Below, piece after piece: positions 44,101-53,560 of a stretch of 64,000 bases of DNA (positions within the stretch are counted from its first letter, which is position 1; each line of letters opens with the position of its first letter). The notes under the pieces are model-generated. The model made no database searches and had not been told where the DNA came from. It was given only the letters and a program-made list of their open reading frames with translations. A program made the position numbers and the translations under genes. Location of the stretch: contig NZ_CP117437.1 of assembly GCF_030687535.1 (NCBI RefSeq), positions 186,001 to 250,000 of the forward strand, given 5' to 3'. Source of the stretch: Pseudomonas sp. FP2335. GTDB taxonomy: Bacteria > Pseudomonadota > Gammaproteobacteria > Pseudomonadales > Pseudomonadaceae.

Positions 44101-45195
44101 ATGGACGGTACTTCTGCAAGTCCCCAACAGATGAACGCACAACAGCGTGCGGCGCATATCCGTGACGTGGTGCTGGCCGAAGGCGTGCGCCTGCGCCAGC
44201 AGCACCCCTGGCTGCTGCATCAGGACGCCCTGGGCGCCGGCATCCTGGCCTTTGCGTTGCTTGGCATGCTCGGCTCGGCGGCGCTCTACATCAGCGGTCA
44301 CGTGGCTTGGTGGGCGTGCCTGCTGGTCAATGCGTTCCTCGCCTCGCTGACCCACGAGCTGGAACACGACCTGATCCACAGCATGTACTTTCGCAAGCAG
44401 CGCATCCCCCACAACCTGATGATGGGCCTGGTCTGGCTGGCGCGGCCGAGCACGATCAACCCGTGGGTCCGCCGTCATCTGCATCTGAACCACCACAAGG
44501 TCTCCGGCACCGAGGCCGACATGGAGGAGCGCGCCATCACCAACGGTGAACCCTGGGGGCTGGCGCGGCTGTTGATGGTCGGTGACAACGTCATGTCGGC
44601 GTTTATCCGAATGCTGCGGGCCAAAACCTGGAAGCACAAACTCAGCATCCTCAAGCGCGCGCTGCTGGTCTACGCACCGCTGGCGCTGCTGCATTGGGGC
44701 GCGTGGTATGTGTTCCTCGGCTTTCACGCGGCCAATGGCATCGCCAGCCTGCTGGGGGCGCCCATCGAGTGGTCGGCCGGCACCTTGCAGATGATGCACG
44801 TGATCGACATCGCCGCCGTGGTGATCATCGGCCCCAACGTGCTGCGCACCTTTTGCCTGCACTTTGTCAGCTCCAACATGCACTACTACGGCGATGTGGA
44901 ACCGGGCAACGTGATCCAGCAGACCCAGGTGCTGAACCCGTGGTGGCTGTGGCCGCTGCAGGCGTTCTGCTTCAACTTCGGCAGCACCCACGGCATCCAC
45001 CATTTTGTGGTCAAGGAGCCGTTTTACATCCGCCAACTGACCGCCAGGGTCGCGCATCAGGTCATGGCGCAGATGGGCGTACGCTTCAATGATTTCGGGA
45101 CGTTTGCGCGGGCCAATCGGCTTGGCTTTCCACCGCCTGCAGCGTCTCGATCAACGCCTTCGCCGCAGGCGACAAGCGCACCCCAGCGCGGCTGA
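44101..45195 (+). CDS. Fatty-acid desaturase family membrane protein
   Basis: 364 residues. Di-iron membrane enzyme with histidine clusters HELEHDLIH, HLHLNHHK and HGIHH, and helices at about 40-75 and 175-200. Substrate unknown: the boxes differ in spacing from DesA, so it may hydroxylate or desaturate a different lipid. Probably controlled by the divergent AraC gene. The last ~36 residues (PPPAASRSTPSPQ) are low complexity and overlap the convergent LysR gene by 110 bp, so the natural stop may have been lost. Confidence 0.8.
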   Translation: MDGTSASPQQMNAQQRAAHIRDVVLAEGVRLRQQHPWLLHQDALGAGILAFALLGMLGSAALYISGHVAWWACLLVNAFLASLTHELEHDLIHSMYFRKQRIPHNLMMGLVWLARPSTINPWVRRHLHLNHHKVSGTEADMEERAITNGEPWGLARLLMVGDNVMSAFIRMLRAKTWKHKLSILKRALLVYAPLALLHWGAWYVFLGFHAANGIASLLGAPIEWSAGTLQMMHVIDIAAVVIIGPNVLRTFCLHFVSSNMHYYGDVEPGNVIQQTQVLNPWWLWPLQAFCFNFGSTHGIHHFVVKEPFYIRQLTARVAHQVMAQMGVRFNDFGTFARANRLGFPPPAASRSTPSPQATSAPQRG

Positions 45196-46021
45196 TCACG
45201 CCGCAGCGGTTGCTCAGGCTGTCGAGGGCGTGGGGCAGGTTGCGCCAGTGCAGCACCTGCAACGCGCCGCTGGCGAACGCTTCGACGAAGGCTTCTTCGG
45301 CGCCCAGGCCAATCGCATCGGACTGGCGCACGATGCTCGCCAGTGTCGAGAACTGCTCAAGCTCGATGGCGGGCACAAAGTCGATACGCCCGCTGAGGTT
45401 GGCCAGCAGTTTGCGAATGCCCGGCGCGATCAGCGGCGTGGCCAGCGGGTAGCCGAACAGGTCGTTGGTGGACAGGCTGTCCTTGGCCAGCAACGGGTGC
45501 CCGGCGCGGCAGAAAAACACACTGCGCCGGGGTGTCAGGGCCCGGGTCTGGAAGTTCGGGTCGGCCTCGAAGTGGCGCACATCGGCGATAAAAAACTCGA
45601 TCTCTTCGCGGCTCAGGCTACGCCCGAGTTTTTCCCAGTTATCTACCTGCAACGCGCTGCGCACCTTGGGGTAGGTGGTAATAAACCGCGCGAGGGCCTG
45701 GGGCACCAGATTGACCGCCGCCGCCCCATCACTGCCAAAACGTACTTCACCGGCGTCGAGCTTGGTCATGCGCGTGACTTCGTGGCTGAGCAACGCCGCG
45801 CCTTGCACCAGGCTCAGGGCATGTTGCAGCACCACCTGGCCTTCGGGGGTGGGGCGCAGCTCCTTGTGGGCGCGGTCCACCAGCACGCAGCCGAACTCCT
45901 GCTCCAGGCCCTGGATGCTGCGGCTGAACGCCGGTTGCGTGATGCCCATGGCGTCGGCGGCTCGCACGAAACTGCGGTGCTCGTTGAGCGCGATGAAGTA
46001 GCGCAGTTGGCGAAGATCCAT
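45086..46021 (-). CDS. LysR-family transcriptional regulator
   Basis: 311 residues. N-terminal winged helix (MDLRQLRYFIALNEHRSFVR, then GITQPAFSRSIQGLE), followed by the substrate-binding domain. ATG 46021 starts the family-typical MDLRQLRYF; an upstream TTG at 46039 has no ribosome site. Its 3' end overlaps the convergent desaturase-like gene by 110 bp. Target unknown. Confidence 0.85.
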   Translation of the reverse strand: MDLRQLRYFIALNEHRSFVRAADAMGITQPAFSRSIQGLEQEFGCVLVDRAHKELRPTPEGQVVLQHALSLVQGAALLSHEVTRMTKLDAGEVRFGSDGAAAVNLVPQALARFITTYPKVRSALQVDNWEKLGRSLSREEIEFFIADVRHFEADPNFQTRALTPRRSVFFCRAGHPLLAKDSLSTNDLFGYPLATPLIAPGIRKLLANLSGRIDFVPAIELEQFSTLASIVRQSDAIGLGAEEAFVEAFASGALQVLHWRNLPHALDSLSNRCGVISRAGVRLSPAAKALIETLQAVESQADWPAQTSRNH

Positions 46022-46119
46022 GGGGCGCCCGGCGTCCAAGAGGGGAAACCGGGATTTTAAGGGGCTCGCTTATTCCGTCAATGAAGCATGTTTGTTTTAT
46101 CTAGATCTTAAATGCATAT

Positions 46120-47289
46120 CTATAGAGCGGCTGCCGTGCGGTAGGTGGCCGGGCTGAACACTCGCGTCACCACCAGCATTGCCACGGCGGTGACGGTCAG
46201 CACCACCCAGGCGCTGACAAAATTGCCGCTGAGTTCGCGCAGCCAGCCGGTCATCCACGGCGACACCGCGTTGATCAGGAAGCCCACGCCCTGCACGAAG
46301 GCCGCCAGTTGCCCGGCTTGGCGCGGGTCGCGGTGATGGTCGAGGGTCAGCAGCAGGCTCAGGGCAAAACACGCGCCCAGGCCGAAGCCGCACAGCGCCA
46401 CCCACACATGGGGAAATTGCAGCGGGGCCATGATCAGCCCCAGGTACCCGATGGTCTGCGCCAGCAGGCTGACGCCGAGCAACGGCCGCCGGTCGATGCC
46501 GCGTTGCGCCAGCACCGGCATCAACAGCGCGGCGAGCACCTGGAAGATGGTCATGAACGCCAGCAACGAACCACTGGGCAGCACGCCCCAACCCAGTTGC
46601 TGATAGAACGCCGGCAGCCACGCCACCAGGCTCATGTAGCCGCAATTGACCAGGCCGAAATACAACGCCAGCAGCCAGGCGCGGCGGTTGCGCAGGCCCT
46701 TGAACGCCGGTATCTGCCTGGCGCTTTTCGCCGCGCCCAGGGGCAAACAGGCCCACAGCAACAACGCCGCCAGCGCGGGCAGCAGCCACACGCCGAGCCC
46801 CGCCTGCCAAGCGCCGAACTGCGTGGCCACCAGCGGGCTGAGCAGCGCCGCCAAACCGCCGCCGGCCATCAACGAGGCCGAATACACGCCCATCGCCACT
46901 GGCACGCGGTGCTGGAATTCGCGCTTGATCATCGCCGGCACCAACGCCTGGATCAGCGCCACGCCCGCCCCCCCCAACAACGCCGTCACCAGCAGCGCCG
47001 CGCCCTGGCCCATCAGCCAGCGCGCCAGGCACGCCAGCAGAATCATCATCAGGCCCAACGCGATGCCGCGCCGCTCGCCCAGTTGCGCCTCGACGCGCAC
47101 GCCGACCAGTGCGACCAGGCCCATGCAAATCACCGGCAGGCTGGTGAGCAGGGCGCTGCTCTGGAAACTCAGGCCGGTGGCCAGGCGGATTTCGCCGAGC
47201 AGCGGGCTGATGGAACTGAGGATCGGCCGCAGGTTGAGGCCCAACACGATCAGCAGGCCCCAGCCGGCGAAGGATTTATTGAGGGTCAT
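46120..47289 (-). CDS. MFS transporter, CynX/NimT type
   Basis: 389 residues with 12 hydrophobic helices. The N-terminus GLLIVLGLNLRPILSSISPLL is characteristic of the CynX (cyanate/nitroimidazole) branch of the major facilitator superfamily. Substrate unknown. ATG 47289 is preceded by aaggg. Divergent from the LysR gene at 47398, which probably regulates it. Confidence 0.85.
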   Translation of the reverse strand: MTLNKSFAGWGLLIVLGLNLRPILSSISPLLGEIRLATGLSFQSSALLTSLPVICMGLVALVGVRVEAQLGERRGIALGLMMILLACLARWLMGQGAALLVTALLGGAGVALIQALVPAMIKREFQHRVPVAMGVYSASLMAGGGLAALLSPLVATQFGAWQAGLGVWLLPALAALLLWACLPLGAAKSARQIPAFKGLRNRRAWLLALYFGLVNCGYMSLVAWLPAFYQQLGWGVLPSGSLLAFMTIFQVLAALLMPVLAQRGIDRRPLLGVSLLAQTIGYLGLIMAPLQFPHVWVALCGFGLGACFALSLLLTLDHHRDPRQAGQLAAFVQGVGFLINAVSPWMTGWLRELSGNFVSAWVVLTVTAVAMLVVTRVFSPATYRTAAAL

Positions 47290-47397
47290 GCGGCGCCCTT
47301 GCGGCAGGTAAATGAGGCGTGAGTATGGGCAGCGCCGCAGGTATTCTGAAATTAAATATAACCATGCCAATCAGTGGCAAGTTGAATGGTGAGTGCC

Positions 47398-48249
47398 ATG
47401 TTCGATCCCGTGTTGTTACGCAGCTTTGTTGCCGTAGTGGACTGCGGCAACTTCACCCGCGCCGCCGAGCGCCTGCACCTGACCCAATCCACCGTAAGCC
47501 AGCAGATCCGCCGCCTGGAGGACGTCGCCGGTTGCCAGTTGCTCGACCGCGATCAGCGCCGCGTGGTCGCCACCACCGAGGGTGAGCGCTTGCTGGCCTA
47601 CGCGCGGCGCATCCTGGCGCTGCATGAAGAGGCCGCCGACGTGCTGATCAACCAGCAAAGCGACGGCGTGCTGCGCCTGGGCGTGCCGGAGGATTTCGCC
47701 TCCGAGCGCTTGCTGCCGCTGCTCTCGGCGTTTGTCGGGGCGTATCCACGGGTGCGCCTGGAAGTCACCAGTGGCCTTGGCCCCGAGTTGCAGCGCCAAT
47801 ACCGCAGTGGTGAGTTTGACGTGCTGCTGGTCAAGCAAATGGGCGACAGCGATGACTGCCTGGCCTCGTGGCCGGAGCCATTGTGCTGGGTCGACAGCCG
47901 CAGCATGCCGTGCCTGGACCGCGAGCCGCTGCCGCTGGTGGCGTTCCCGGTGGGCGGGCTGTACCGCAACGAGATGCTGCAACACCTGGAAGTCGGCGGC
48001 TGGCGCTGGCGCATCGGCTATTCCAGCGCCAGCCTGGCAGGTGTGTGTGCGGCGGTGGCGGCGGGCTTGGGCATCAGCTTGCTGCCGCTGCGGGTGGTGC
48101 AGGCCGGGCACCAGATCCTGGGTGAGGACAGCGGCCTGCCGGCGGTGCAGGGCGTGCGCCTGGCGTTGTATGCGCGCAGCGGCCTGGGGGCGGCGGGGCA
48201 GTGTCTACAGAGCGAGTTGTTCGATTTATGTGCAAACAGCCCGTGTTGA
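47398..48249 (+). CDS. LysR-family transcriptional regulator
   Basis: 283 residues. Winged helix near the start (LLRSFVAVVDCGNFTRAAER, LTQSTVSQQIRRLE) and a LysR substrate domain. ATG 47398 gives the typical MFDPVLLRSF. Divergent from the CynX-type transporter with 108 bp in between. Confidence 0.9.
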   Translation: MFDPVLLRSFVAVVDCGNFTRAAERLHLTQSTVSQQIRRLEDVAGCQLLDRDQRRVVATTEGERLLAYARRILALHEEAADVLINQQSDGVLRLGVPEDFASERLLPLLSAFVGAYPRVRLEVTSGLGPELQRQYRSGEFDVLLVKQMGDSDDCLASWPEPLCWVDSRSMPCLDREPLPLVAFPVGGLYRNEMLQHLEVGGWRWRIGYSSASLAGVCAAVAAGLGISLLPLRVVQAGHQILGEDSGLPAVQGVRLALYARSGLGAAGQCLQSELFDLCANSPC

Positions 48250-48489
48250 GTCATGCCTTTGCTGAATATTTTGTATGCCTGTAAAGCATTGAAAAAACAC
48301 ACCTCGGCGCCAGGCCACGAACGGCGAGGGTTTGGCGTTTCAGTCCGGTTCGGTTATGCAGTTTAGGTCTATGTATAACTTTAAAGATTACTTTAAGAGA
48401 TAAGCGTCTGGCCCCGATGATTCAGTCCTCGACGGCCTTCCAACGCAGGCCCGTCGGTTTTTTGTTTGAAAACCGTAGGGAGTGAATCC

Positions 48490-49302
48490 ATGGGCAATGT
48501 CCAGACCGCCGCCAGTGCACACGAGGCGCAATGGCGCCAGGCACCGGGTGGTGAGTTGGTCGACCTTGGCCGGCCGCATCGCGCGCCGCTGGGGCAACTG
48601 CGCACGCAGCAAACCCCCAAGCGTTTCTCCAGCCGTCGCGAAGGCATTCTGCTGGGTTTGCTGGTGCTGGCCCTGCACGCTGCGGTGATCTACTGGGTGG
48701 CGCAGAAGCCGACACCGGTGCTGCCGATCGTGCCGCCGGAAATTCCGCCGATGACCATCGAATTTTCCCAGCCGGCGCCGCCGGTGGTCGAACCGCCACC
48801 GCCTGTGCCGCCACCACCACCGCCGCCTGTGGTTGAGCCACCGCCGCCCGTGGTGGATGAGTTGGCCGCCAAGCCGGCGCCGAAAAAGCCGATTCCAAAA
48901 CCCAAGCCCGTGCCGAAGCCGGTGCCCAAGCCTGAGCCCGCCCCCAAACCGGTCGAGCCGCCGCCCGCACCCCCGACCCCGGCACCGCCCGCGCCGCCTG
49001 CGCCACCGGCACCGGCGCCGGTAACGCCCGCTTCGGCCAACGCCGCGTATTTGAAGAACCCGGCGCCCGAATACCCGTCACTGGCCCAGCGCCGTGGCTG
49101 GGAAGGCACGGTGTTGCTGCGGGTGCAGGTGCTGGCCAGTGGCAAGCCGGGTGAGATCCAGATCCAGAAGAGCAGCGGTCGCCAGCAACTCGACGACGCC
49201 GCGCTGGCTGCGGTGAAACGTTGGAGCTTCGTACCGGCCAAGCAGGGCGACGTCGCCCAGAACGGCTGGGTCAGCGTCCCGATCGATTTCAAGATTCACT
49301 AA
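48490..49302 (+). CDS. tonB: TonB energy-transducing protein
   Basis: 270 residues. Long cytoplasmic N-terminal region (about 50 residues), one transmembrane helix (about 52-70), a long periplasmic proline-rich spacer (PPPP and PKP repeats, 85-180) and the C-terminal TonB domain (YPSLAQRRGWEGTVLLRVQV, AALAAVKRWSFVPA). It transmits proton-motive force to outer-membrane receptors. gggag precedes ATG 48490. The long cytoplasmic extension is typical of pseudomonad TonB. In an operon with exbB and exbD. Confidence 0.95.
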   Translation: MGNVQTAASAHEAQWRQAPGGELVDLGRPHRAPLGQLRTQQTPKRFSSRREGILLGLLVLALHAAVIYWVAQKPTPVLPIVPPEIPPMTIEFSQPAPPVVEPPPPVPPPPPPPVVEPPPPVVDELAAKPAPKKPIPKPKPVPKPVPKPEPAPKPVEPPPAPPTPAPPAPPAPPAPAPVTPASANAAYLKNPAPEYPSLAQRRGWEGTVLLRVQVLASGKPGEIQIQKSSGRQQLDDAALAAVKRWSFVPAKQGDVAQNGWVSVPIDFKIH

Positions 49303-49356
49303 CTATTCGGCTGCGGTGTGTTGCACACGCCGCGACCTGCACAGAGGGAAGACATC

Positions 49357-50076
49357 ATGGCATTAGCATCTCCACTTGAATCCATCGAAAGCGCGGTGAT
49401 CTGGCTGCTGGTGGTTTTTTCGGTCGCCACCTGGGGCCTGGCCCTGCTCAAGGGCGTGCAGTTCGGTCGCCTCAAGGCGCAGGATCGCAAGTTCCATAAA
49501 CAGTTCTGGGCGGCGTCGAGCCTCGACTCAGCTGCCGAGCTGGCAGAAACACAACCCGGCGCCGCAGCCCGTGTGGCCCAGGCCGGTTACGCCGCGATCC
49601 AGGTGGGCGAGACGCCACACGCTGCCGACCTGAGCCAGGCCATCAACCACCAGGACCGCCTCGAACGCGCCCTGCGCCAACAGATCGTGCGTGAACGCCG
49701 TTCCCTGGAGACCGGCCTGGCCGTGGTCGCCAGTATCGGCAGCACCTCGCCGTTCATCGGCCTGTTCGGCACCGTGTGGGGCATCATGGAAGCGCTCAAG
49801 GGCATCAGTGCCGCCGGTTCCGCCAGCCTCGAAACCGTGGCCGGCCCGATTGGTGCCGCGCTGGTGGCCACGGGTGTAGGTATCGCCGTCGCCGTACCGG
49901 CGGTGCTGGTCTACAACTACTTCCTGCGCCGTCTAAAGCTGACGGCTGCGGACCTCGACGACTTTGCCCACGACTTCTACAGCCTGGCGCAGAAAAATTC
50001 GTTCCGCGTGCTGCTGCACCCGACCCTGAACAAAACCGCGGCCGGCAACCCGCAGAAAGTGAAGGAGGCGTCCTGA
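49357..50076 (+). CDS. exbB: ExbB proton-channel subunit
   Basis: 239 residues, three transmembrane helices (about 10-30, 125-150 and 165-190). MotA/TolQ/ExbB domain with GLAVVASIGSTSPFIGLFGT and VWGIMEALKGI. With ExbD it energises TonB. 54 bp after tonB; exbD begins 1 nt after its stop. Confidence 0.95.
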   Translation: MALASPLESIESAVIWLLVVFSVATWGLALLKGVQFGRLKAQDRKFHKQFWAASSLDSAAELAETQPGAAARVAQAGYAAIQVGETPHAADLSQAINHQDRLERALRQQIVRERRSLETGLAVVASIGSTSPFIGLFGTVWGIMEALKGISAAGSASLETVAGPIGAALVATGVGIAVAVPAVLVYNYFLRRLKLTAADLDDFAHDFYSLAQKNSFRVLLHPTLNKTAAGNPQKVKEAS

Positions 50077-50077
50077 G

Positions 50078-50479
50078 ATGGCCTTCTCCACGCAAGACAG
50101 TGATGAGGTGCTGAGCGAGATCAACGTCACGCCGCTGGTGGACGTGATGCTGGTGCTGCTGGTGGTGTTTATCGTCACCGCGCCGCTGTTGACCAACGCG
50201 ATCCCGATCAACCTGCCCAAGACCGAGGCTGTGGCCCCGGTGGAGCAGAAGGACCCGCTGGTGGTGAGCATCGACGGCGCCGGTAAAGTGTTTATCAACA
50301 AGGACGAAATCCAGCCGGACCTGCTGGAATTCAACCTGCAGGCGGCGAAAGCCAAGGACCCCGATGTGCGGGTGCAACTGCAGGCTGACGATGGTGTGAA
50401 CTACGGCGAAGTGGCGCGAGCCATGGCGTCGATCGAACGCGCGGGCATTACCAAGTTGTCGGTGATTACCGCCCGTTGA
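50078..50479 (+). CDS. exbD: ExbD proton-channel subunit
   Basis: 133 residues. One N-terminal helix containing the conserved Asp (PLVDVMLVLLVVFIV) and a periplasmic domain. Completes the TonB-ExbB-ExbD motor. A terminator follows. Confidence 0.95.
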   Translation: MAFSTQDSDEVLSEINVTPLVDVMLVLLVVFIVTAPLLTNAIPINLPKTEAVAPVEQKDPLVVSIDGAGKVFINKDEIQPDLLEFNLQAAKAKDPDVRVQLQADDGVNYGEVARAMASIERAGITKLSVITAR

Positions 50480-50503
50480 TTGCAAAAGCCTCGACAAGTT
50501 TTT

Positions 50504-50537
50504 GGCCGTCTCCTTGGCAGGGTGCGGCCTTTTTTTT
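50504..50537 (+). terminator. Terminator after exbD
   Basis: ggccg / cggcc stem with a 16-nt loop followed by eight T. Confidence 0.65.
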
Positions 50538-50586
50538 GCCTGGAATTTAACCAGCAACACAAACGCCAGCCTGGAATGAGGGCCCC

Positions 50587-50677
50587 TGTGGGAGCGGGCT
50601 TGCTCGCGAATGCGGTGTGCCAGTCGGCATCTTCATCGCTGACCCACCGCATTCGCGAGCAAGCCCGCTCCCACATT
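50587..50677. repeat. REP pair
   Basis: Opposed elements with core gcgggcttgctcgcgaatgc, followed by an AT-rich promoter region (about 50695-50765) for the next gene. Confidence 0.9.
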
Positions 50678-50795
50678 TGGATCTTTATTGGGTTTAAGTT
50701 TTTGGTTATTAATAAATAGCTTCTTATTCCTTAACGAATATAAACCTCGTCCCTATACTGTCCTACAACGTTAAACGCTGCAGGAGGGCACACCC

Positions 50796-51377
50796 ATGCA
50801 CAGCGAGTCGATTCGTTATCTGATCGTGCCGGGCTGGCAAGGATCGCCAGAAGATCATTGGCAAAGTCATTGGCAGAACAGCCTGCCCAACAGTGCACGC
50901 GTGGAACAGGCCGACTGGCTGACCCCGCGCCGTGAAGACTGGGTGGCCGCGCTGGCCGAGGCCATCGCCGCCGACAGCACGCCGGTGATCCTGATCGCCC
51001 ATAGCCTGGGGTGCATCACCGTGGCGCATTGGGCTGCGACTGCCCCGGTGCAGTTCTTGCGCCAGGTGCGGGGTGCCTTGCTGGTGGCCCCGGCCGATGT
51101 CGAACGGCCTGCCTGCTCGCCTGCCTTGCGTAATTTCGCGCCGATTCCCACTGACCTGCTGCCGTTTCCGAGCCAAGTGGTCAGCTCCGACAACGACGCC
51201 GCTGTCAGCGCCCCGCGGGCCCTGGAGCTGGCGCGTCACTGGGGCGCCGAAGCCGGCATCCTCGCGGGCGCCGGGCATATCAACGTGAAGTCCGGCCACC
51301 AGCGCTGGGAACAGGGCTTCGCCTACCTCTATCGCCTGCAAAGCCGCCTCGAGCACCACGCCCGGCGCAGTGCCTGA
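50796..51377 (+). CDS. RBBP9/YdeN-type alpha/beta hydrolase
   Basis: 193 residues. Serine-hydrolase nucleophile motif HSLGC, an early LIVPGWQGSP and a late GAGHINVKSGH that supplies the catalytic His. Cytosolic; substrate unknown. Ribosome site aggagg. It starts a cluster with a sigma-54 activator and a MetQ-like protein that I associate, by gene order, with sulfur limitation. Confidence 0.85.
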   Translation: MHSESIRYLIVPGWQGSPEDHWQSHWQNSLPNSARVEQADWLTPRREDWVAALAEAIAADSTPVILIAHSLGCITVAHWAATAPVQFLRQVRGALLVAPADVERPACSPALRNFAPIPTDLLPFPSQVVSSDNDAAVSAPRALELARHWGAEAGILAGAGHINVKSGHQRWEQGFAYLYRLQSRLEHHARRSA

Positions 51378-51426
51378 ACACTTTTCAACGCCCCGTCCCT
51401 GAGTGGATCTGGGGCGGGAGCCTGCC

Positions 51427-52347
51427 ATGAGTCTGCATGAAACCTACGGCCAGCCATTGCTGACCTTTCCCGACGCCGATAAAAGCCCGTTGAGCATCCG
51501 CGCCAAGGCGCTGGTGTTTGTCGACCCACGCTCGCGCCAGTTGCGCGAAGACCTCGAAAGCCTCGCGCCCCGCGCCTTGCCGGTGTTGATTCGCGGCGAG
51601 ACCGGCAGCGGTAAAGAGTTGCTGGCGCGGCATATCCACCGTGGCAGCGATCGCGGCGGCTTGTTTGTGTCGGTCAACTGCGGTGCGATCAGCCCGACCT
51701 ACGCCGACGCCGAGCTGTTCGGCTACGCCGCCGGTGCCCACAGCGGCGCGGCCAGCAGCCGGGCCGGCTGGTTCGGATCGGCCAACGGCGGCACCTTGTA
51801 CCTGGACGAGATCGGCGACTTGCCGCTGCCGATCCAGGTCAAATTGCTCGCCGCCCTGGAAAACCACGAAGTCACCCGCGTCGGCGCCCATCAGCCAAGC
51901 CCGGTGGATGTGCGCCTGGTTGCCGCCACCAGCATCGACCTGGCCCAGGCCGTGGCAGCGGGCAAGTTCAATGAGCGCCTGTTCCATTACCTGAGCGAAG
52001 GCCAGCTGGAGTTGCCAGCACTGCGCGAGCGGGTTGGCGACATCCTGTCCCTGGCCGAATATTTTCTCGGCATCTACAGTCAGCGCCTGGACCTGCCGGT
52101 GCCGCTGATCAGCGATGCGGCCCAGCAGGTGCTGGAACAACACAGTTGGCCGGGCAATACCCGCGAGCTGGAAAACGTCATTCACTTTGCCTTGCTGGTA
52201 AGCAGTGGCGACGAGATCTTGCCCGAGCATTTGAATCTGCCCGTGGCCGGTTCGCCCCTTGAGCAGGTGCAGCGGATTTTCAATAACGCCAGCGCCGCTG
52301 AACGGGAAAGCTTGCGCAACTTTCTATCTCAAAAAGCCGCTACATGA
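51427..52347 (+). CDS. Short sigma-54-dependent activator (AAA+ core only)
   Basis: 306 residues. AAA+ domain with Walker A GETGSGKE, Walker B GTLYLDEIG, and the late SWPGNTRELENVI. Two features are unusual. The sigma-54 contact loop reads GAHSGA in place of GAFTGA. No DNA-binding HTH is seen: the protein ends about 45 residues after the AAA+ core (AERESLRNFLSQKAAT). There is also no sensor domain. It may act through a partner or from solution, or be inactive. The layout resembles SfnR-type regulators of sulfone metabolism. Confidence 0.8.
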   Translation: MSLHETYGQPLLTFPDADKSPLSIRAKALVFVDPRSRQLREDLESLAPRALPVLIRGETGSGKELLARHIHRGSDRGGLFVSVNCGAISPTYADAELFGYAAGAHSGAASSRAGWFGSANGGTLYLDEIGDLPLPIQVKLLAALENHEVTRVGAHQPSPVDVRLVAATSIDLAQAVAAGKFNERLFHYLSEGQLELPALRERVGDILSLAEYFLGIYSQRLDLPVPLISDAAQQVLEQHSWPGNTRELENVIHFALLVSSGDEILPEHLNLPVAGSPLEQVQRIFNNASAAERESLRNFLSQKAAT

Positions 52348-52491
52348 ACAAAATGGAATATCAACGTGAATAAAAGATATTGTTCGGGAATAAAAAATCT
52401 AGGTATTGTCCGCTTCACGCCGCGATAGCACATCGCTGGCACACCACATAACAAGCGGCCGTCACCGACGCCCCGGAATTAAGGACACTGC

Positions 52492-53274
52492 ATGAAAAAG
52501 GTTCTGTTGTTTACCGCACTGACGGCTGCCCTGACTGCAAGCTTCGCCCAGGCCAACGAGAAGCTGGTGGTTGCTGCCACCCCGATCCCGCACGCCGAGA
52601 TCCTCGAACTGGTCAAGCCAACCCTGGCCAAAGAAGGCGTGGACCTGGAAATCAAAGTCTTCACTGACTACGTACAACCCAACGTACAGGTCGCCGAGAA
52701 GCGCCTGGACGCCAACTACTTCCAGACCCTGCCGTACCTGGAAAACTTCAACAAGGGCAAGGGCACCAACCTGGTCACCGTGGTTGGTGTGCACGTTGAA
52801 CCCTTCGGCGGTTATTCGAAAAAGATCAAAAACATTTCCGAGCTCAAAGATGGCGCCACCGTGGCCATCCCGAACGAAGGCTCCAACAGCGGCCGCGCCC
52901 TGTTGCTGCTGCAGAAAGCCGGCGTGATCACCCTGAAAGACCCGACCAATGCCTTGTCCACGCCAAAAGACATCAAGGACAACCCCAAGCACCTGAAATT
53001 CAAGGAGCTGGAATCGGCGTTGCTGCCACGCGTGCTGGACCAGGTTGACCTGGACCTGATCAACACCAACTACGCCCTGGAAGCGGGTCTGAACCCGGCC
53101 AAGGATGCGCTGATCATCGAAGACGCCAAGTCGCCGTACGTGAACTTCCTGGTGGCTCGCCCGGACAACAAGGACAGCGACGCGATCCAGAAGCTCTCCA
53201 AGGCCCTGACCAGCCCGGAAGTCAAAGCTTTCATCGAGAAAAAGTACAACGGCGCGGTAGTGCCTGCGTTCTGA
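52492..53274 (+). CDS. MetQ/NlpA-family substrate-binding protein
   Basis: 260 residues. A Sec signal peptide (to about residue 22, FAQA-NEK) without a lipobox Cys, so a free periplasmic protein rather than the usual MetQ lipoprotein. The family core is clear: VAATPIPHAEILELVKP, VQVAEKRLDANYFQ, IPNEGSNSGRALLLLQ and NTNYALEAGL. Likely ligand is methionine or another sulfur compound. metN and metI are not adjacent. Confidence 0.85.
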   Translation: MKKVLLFTALTAALTASFAQANEKLVVAATPIPHAEILELVKPTLAKEGVDLEIKVFTDYVQPNVQVAEKRLDANYFQTLPYLENFNKGKGTNLVTVVGVHVEPFGGYSKKIKNISELKDGATVAIPNEGSNSGRALLLLQKAGVITLKDPTNALSTPKDIKDNPKHLKFKELESALLPRVLDQVDLDLINTNYALEAGLNPAKDALIIEDAKSPYVNFLVARPDNKDSDAIQKLSKALTSPEVKAFIEKKYNGAVVPAF

Positions 53275-53301
53275 TGTAGCCCAAAACCCCTTCAAGGTTT
53301 C

Positions 53302-53336
53302 AACGCCGACGGCTCCTACAGCGTCGGCGTTTTTTA
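53302..53336 (+). terminator. Terminator after the MetQ-like gene
   Basis: aacgccgacg / cgtcggcgtt perfect 10-bp stem followed by a T-run. Confidence 0.9.
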
Positions 53337-53363
53337 TTGCCTGAAATCTGGAATGCAATCAAA

Positions 53364-53395
53364 CCTGTGGGAGCAGGCAAGCCAGCTCCCACAGG
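53364..53395. repeat. Single palindromic REP element
   Basis: cctgtgggagc and gctcccacagg are perfect 11-bp arms around a 10-nt loop. Confidence 0.85.
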
Positions 53396-53560
53396 GGATT
53401 TGTGTAGGTTTGCAAGGGTTAGCTTTTTGCGTGATATGAATATGCTATTTGGGTATTTAAAATTTCTTTTTTATGCCTTTAAAGTCTGCGCTACCCGGCG
53501 TTACCCACGCCGGCTCGAACCGCGCACGCCGCATTACCCCTGTGGCGTTTTGGACTTCCG

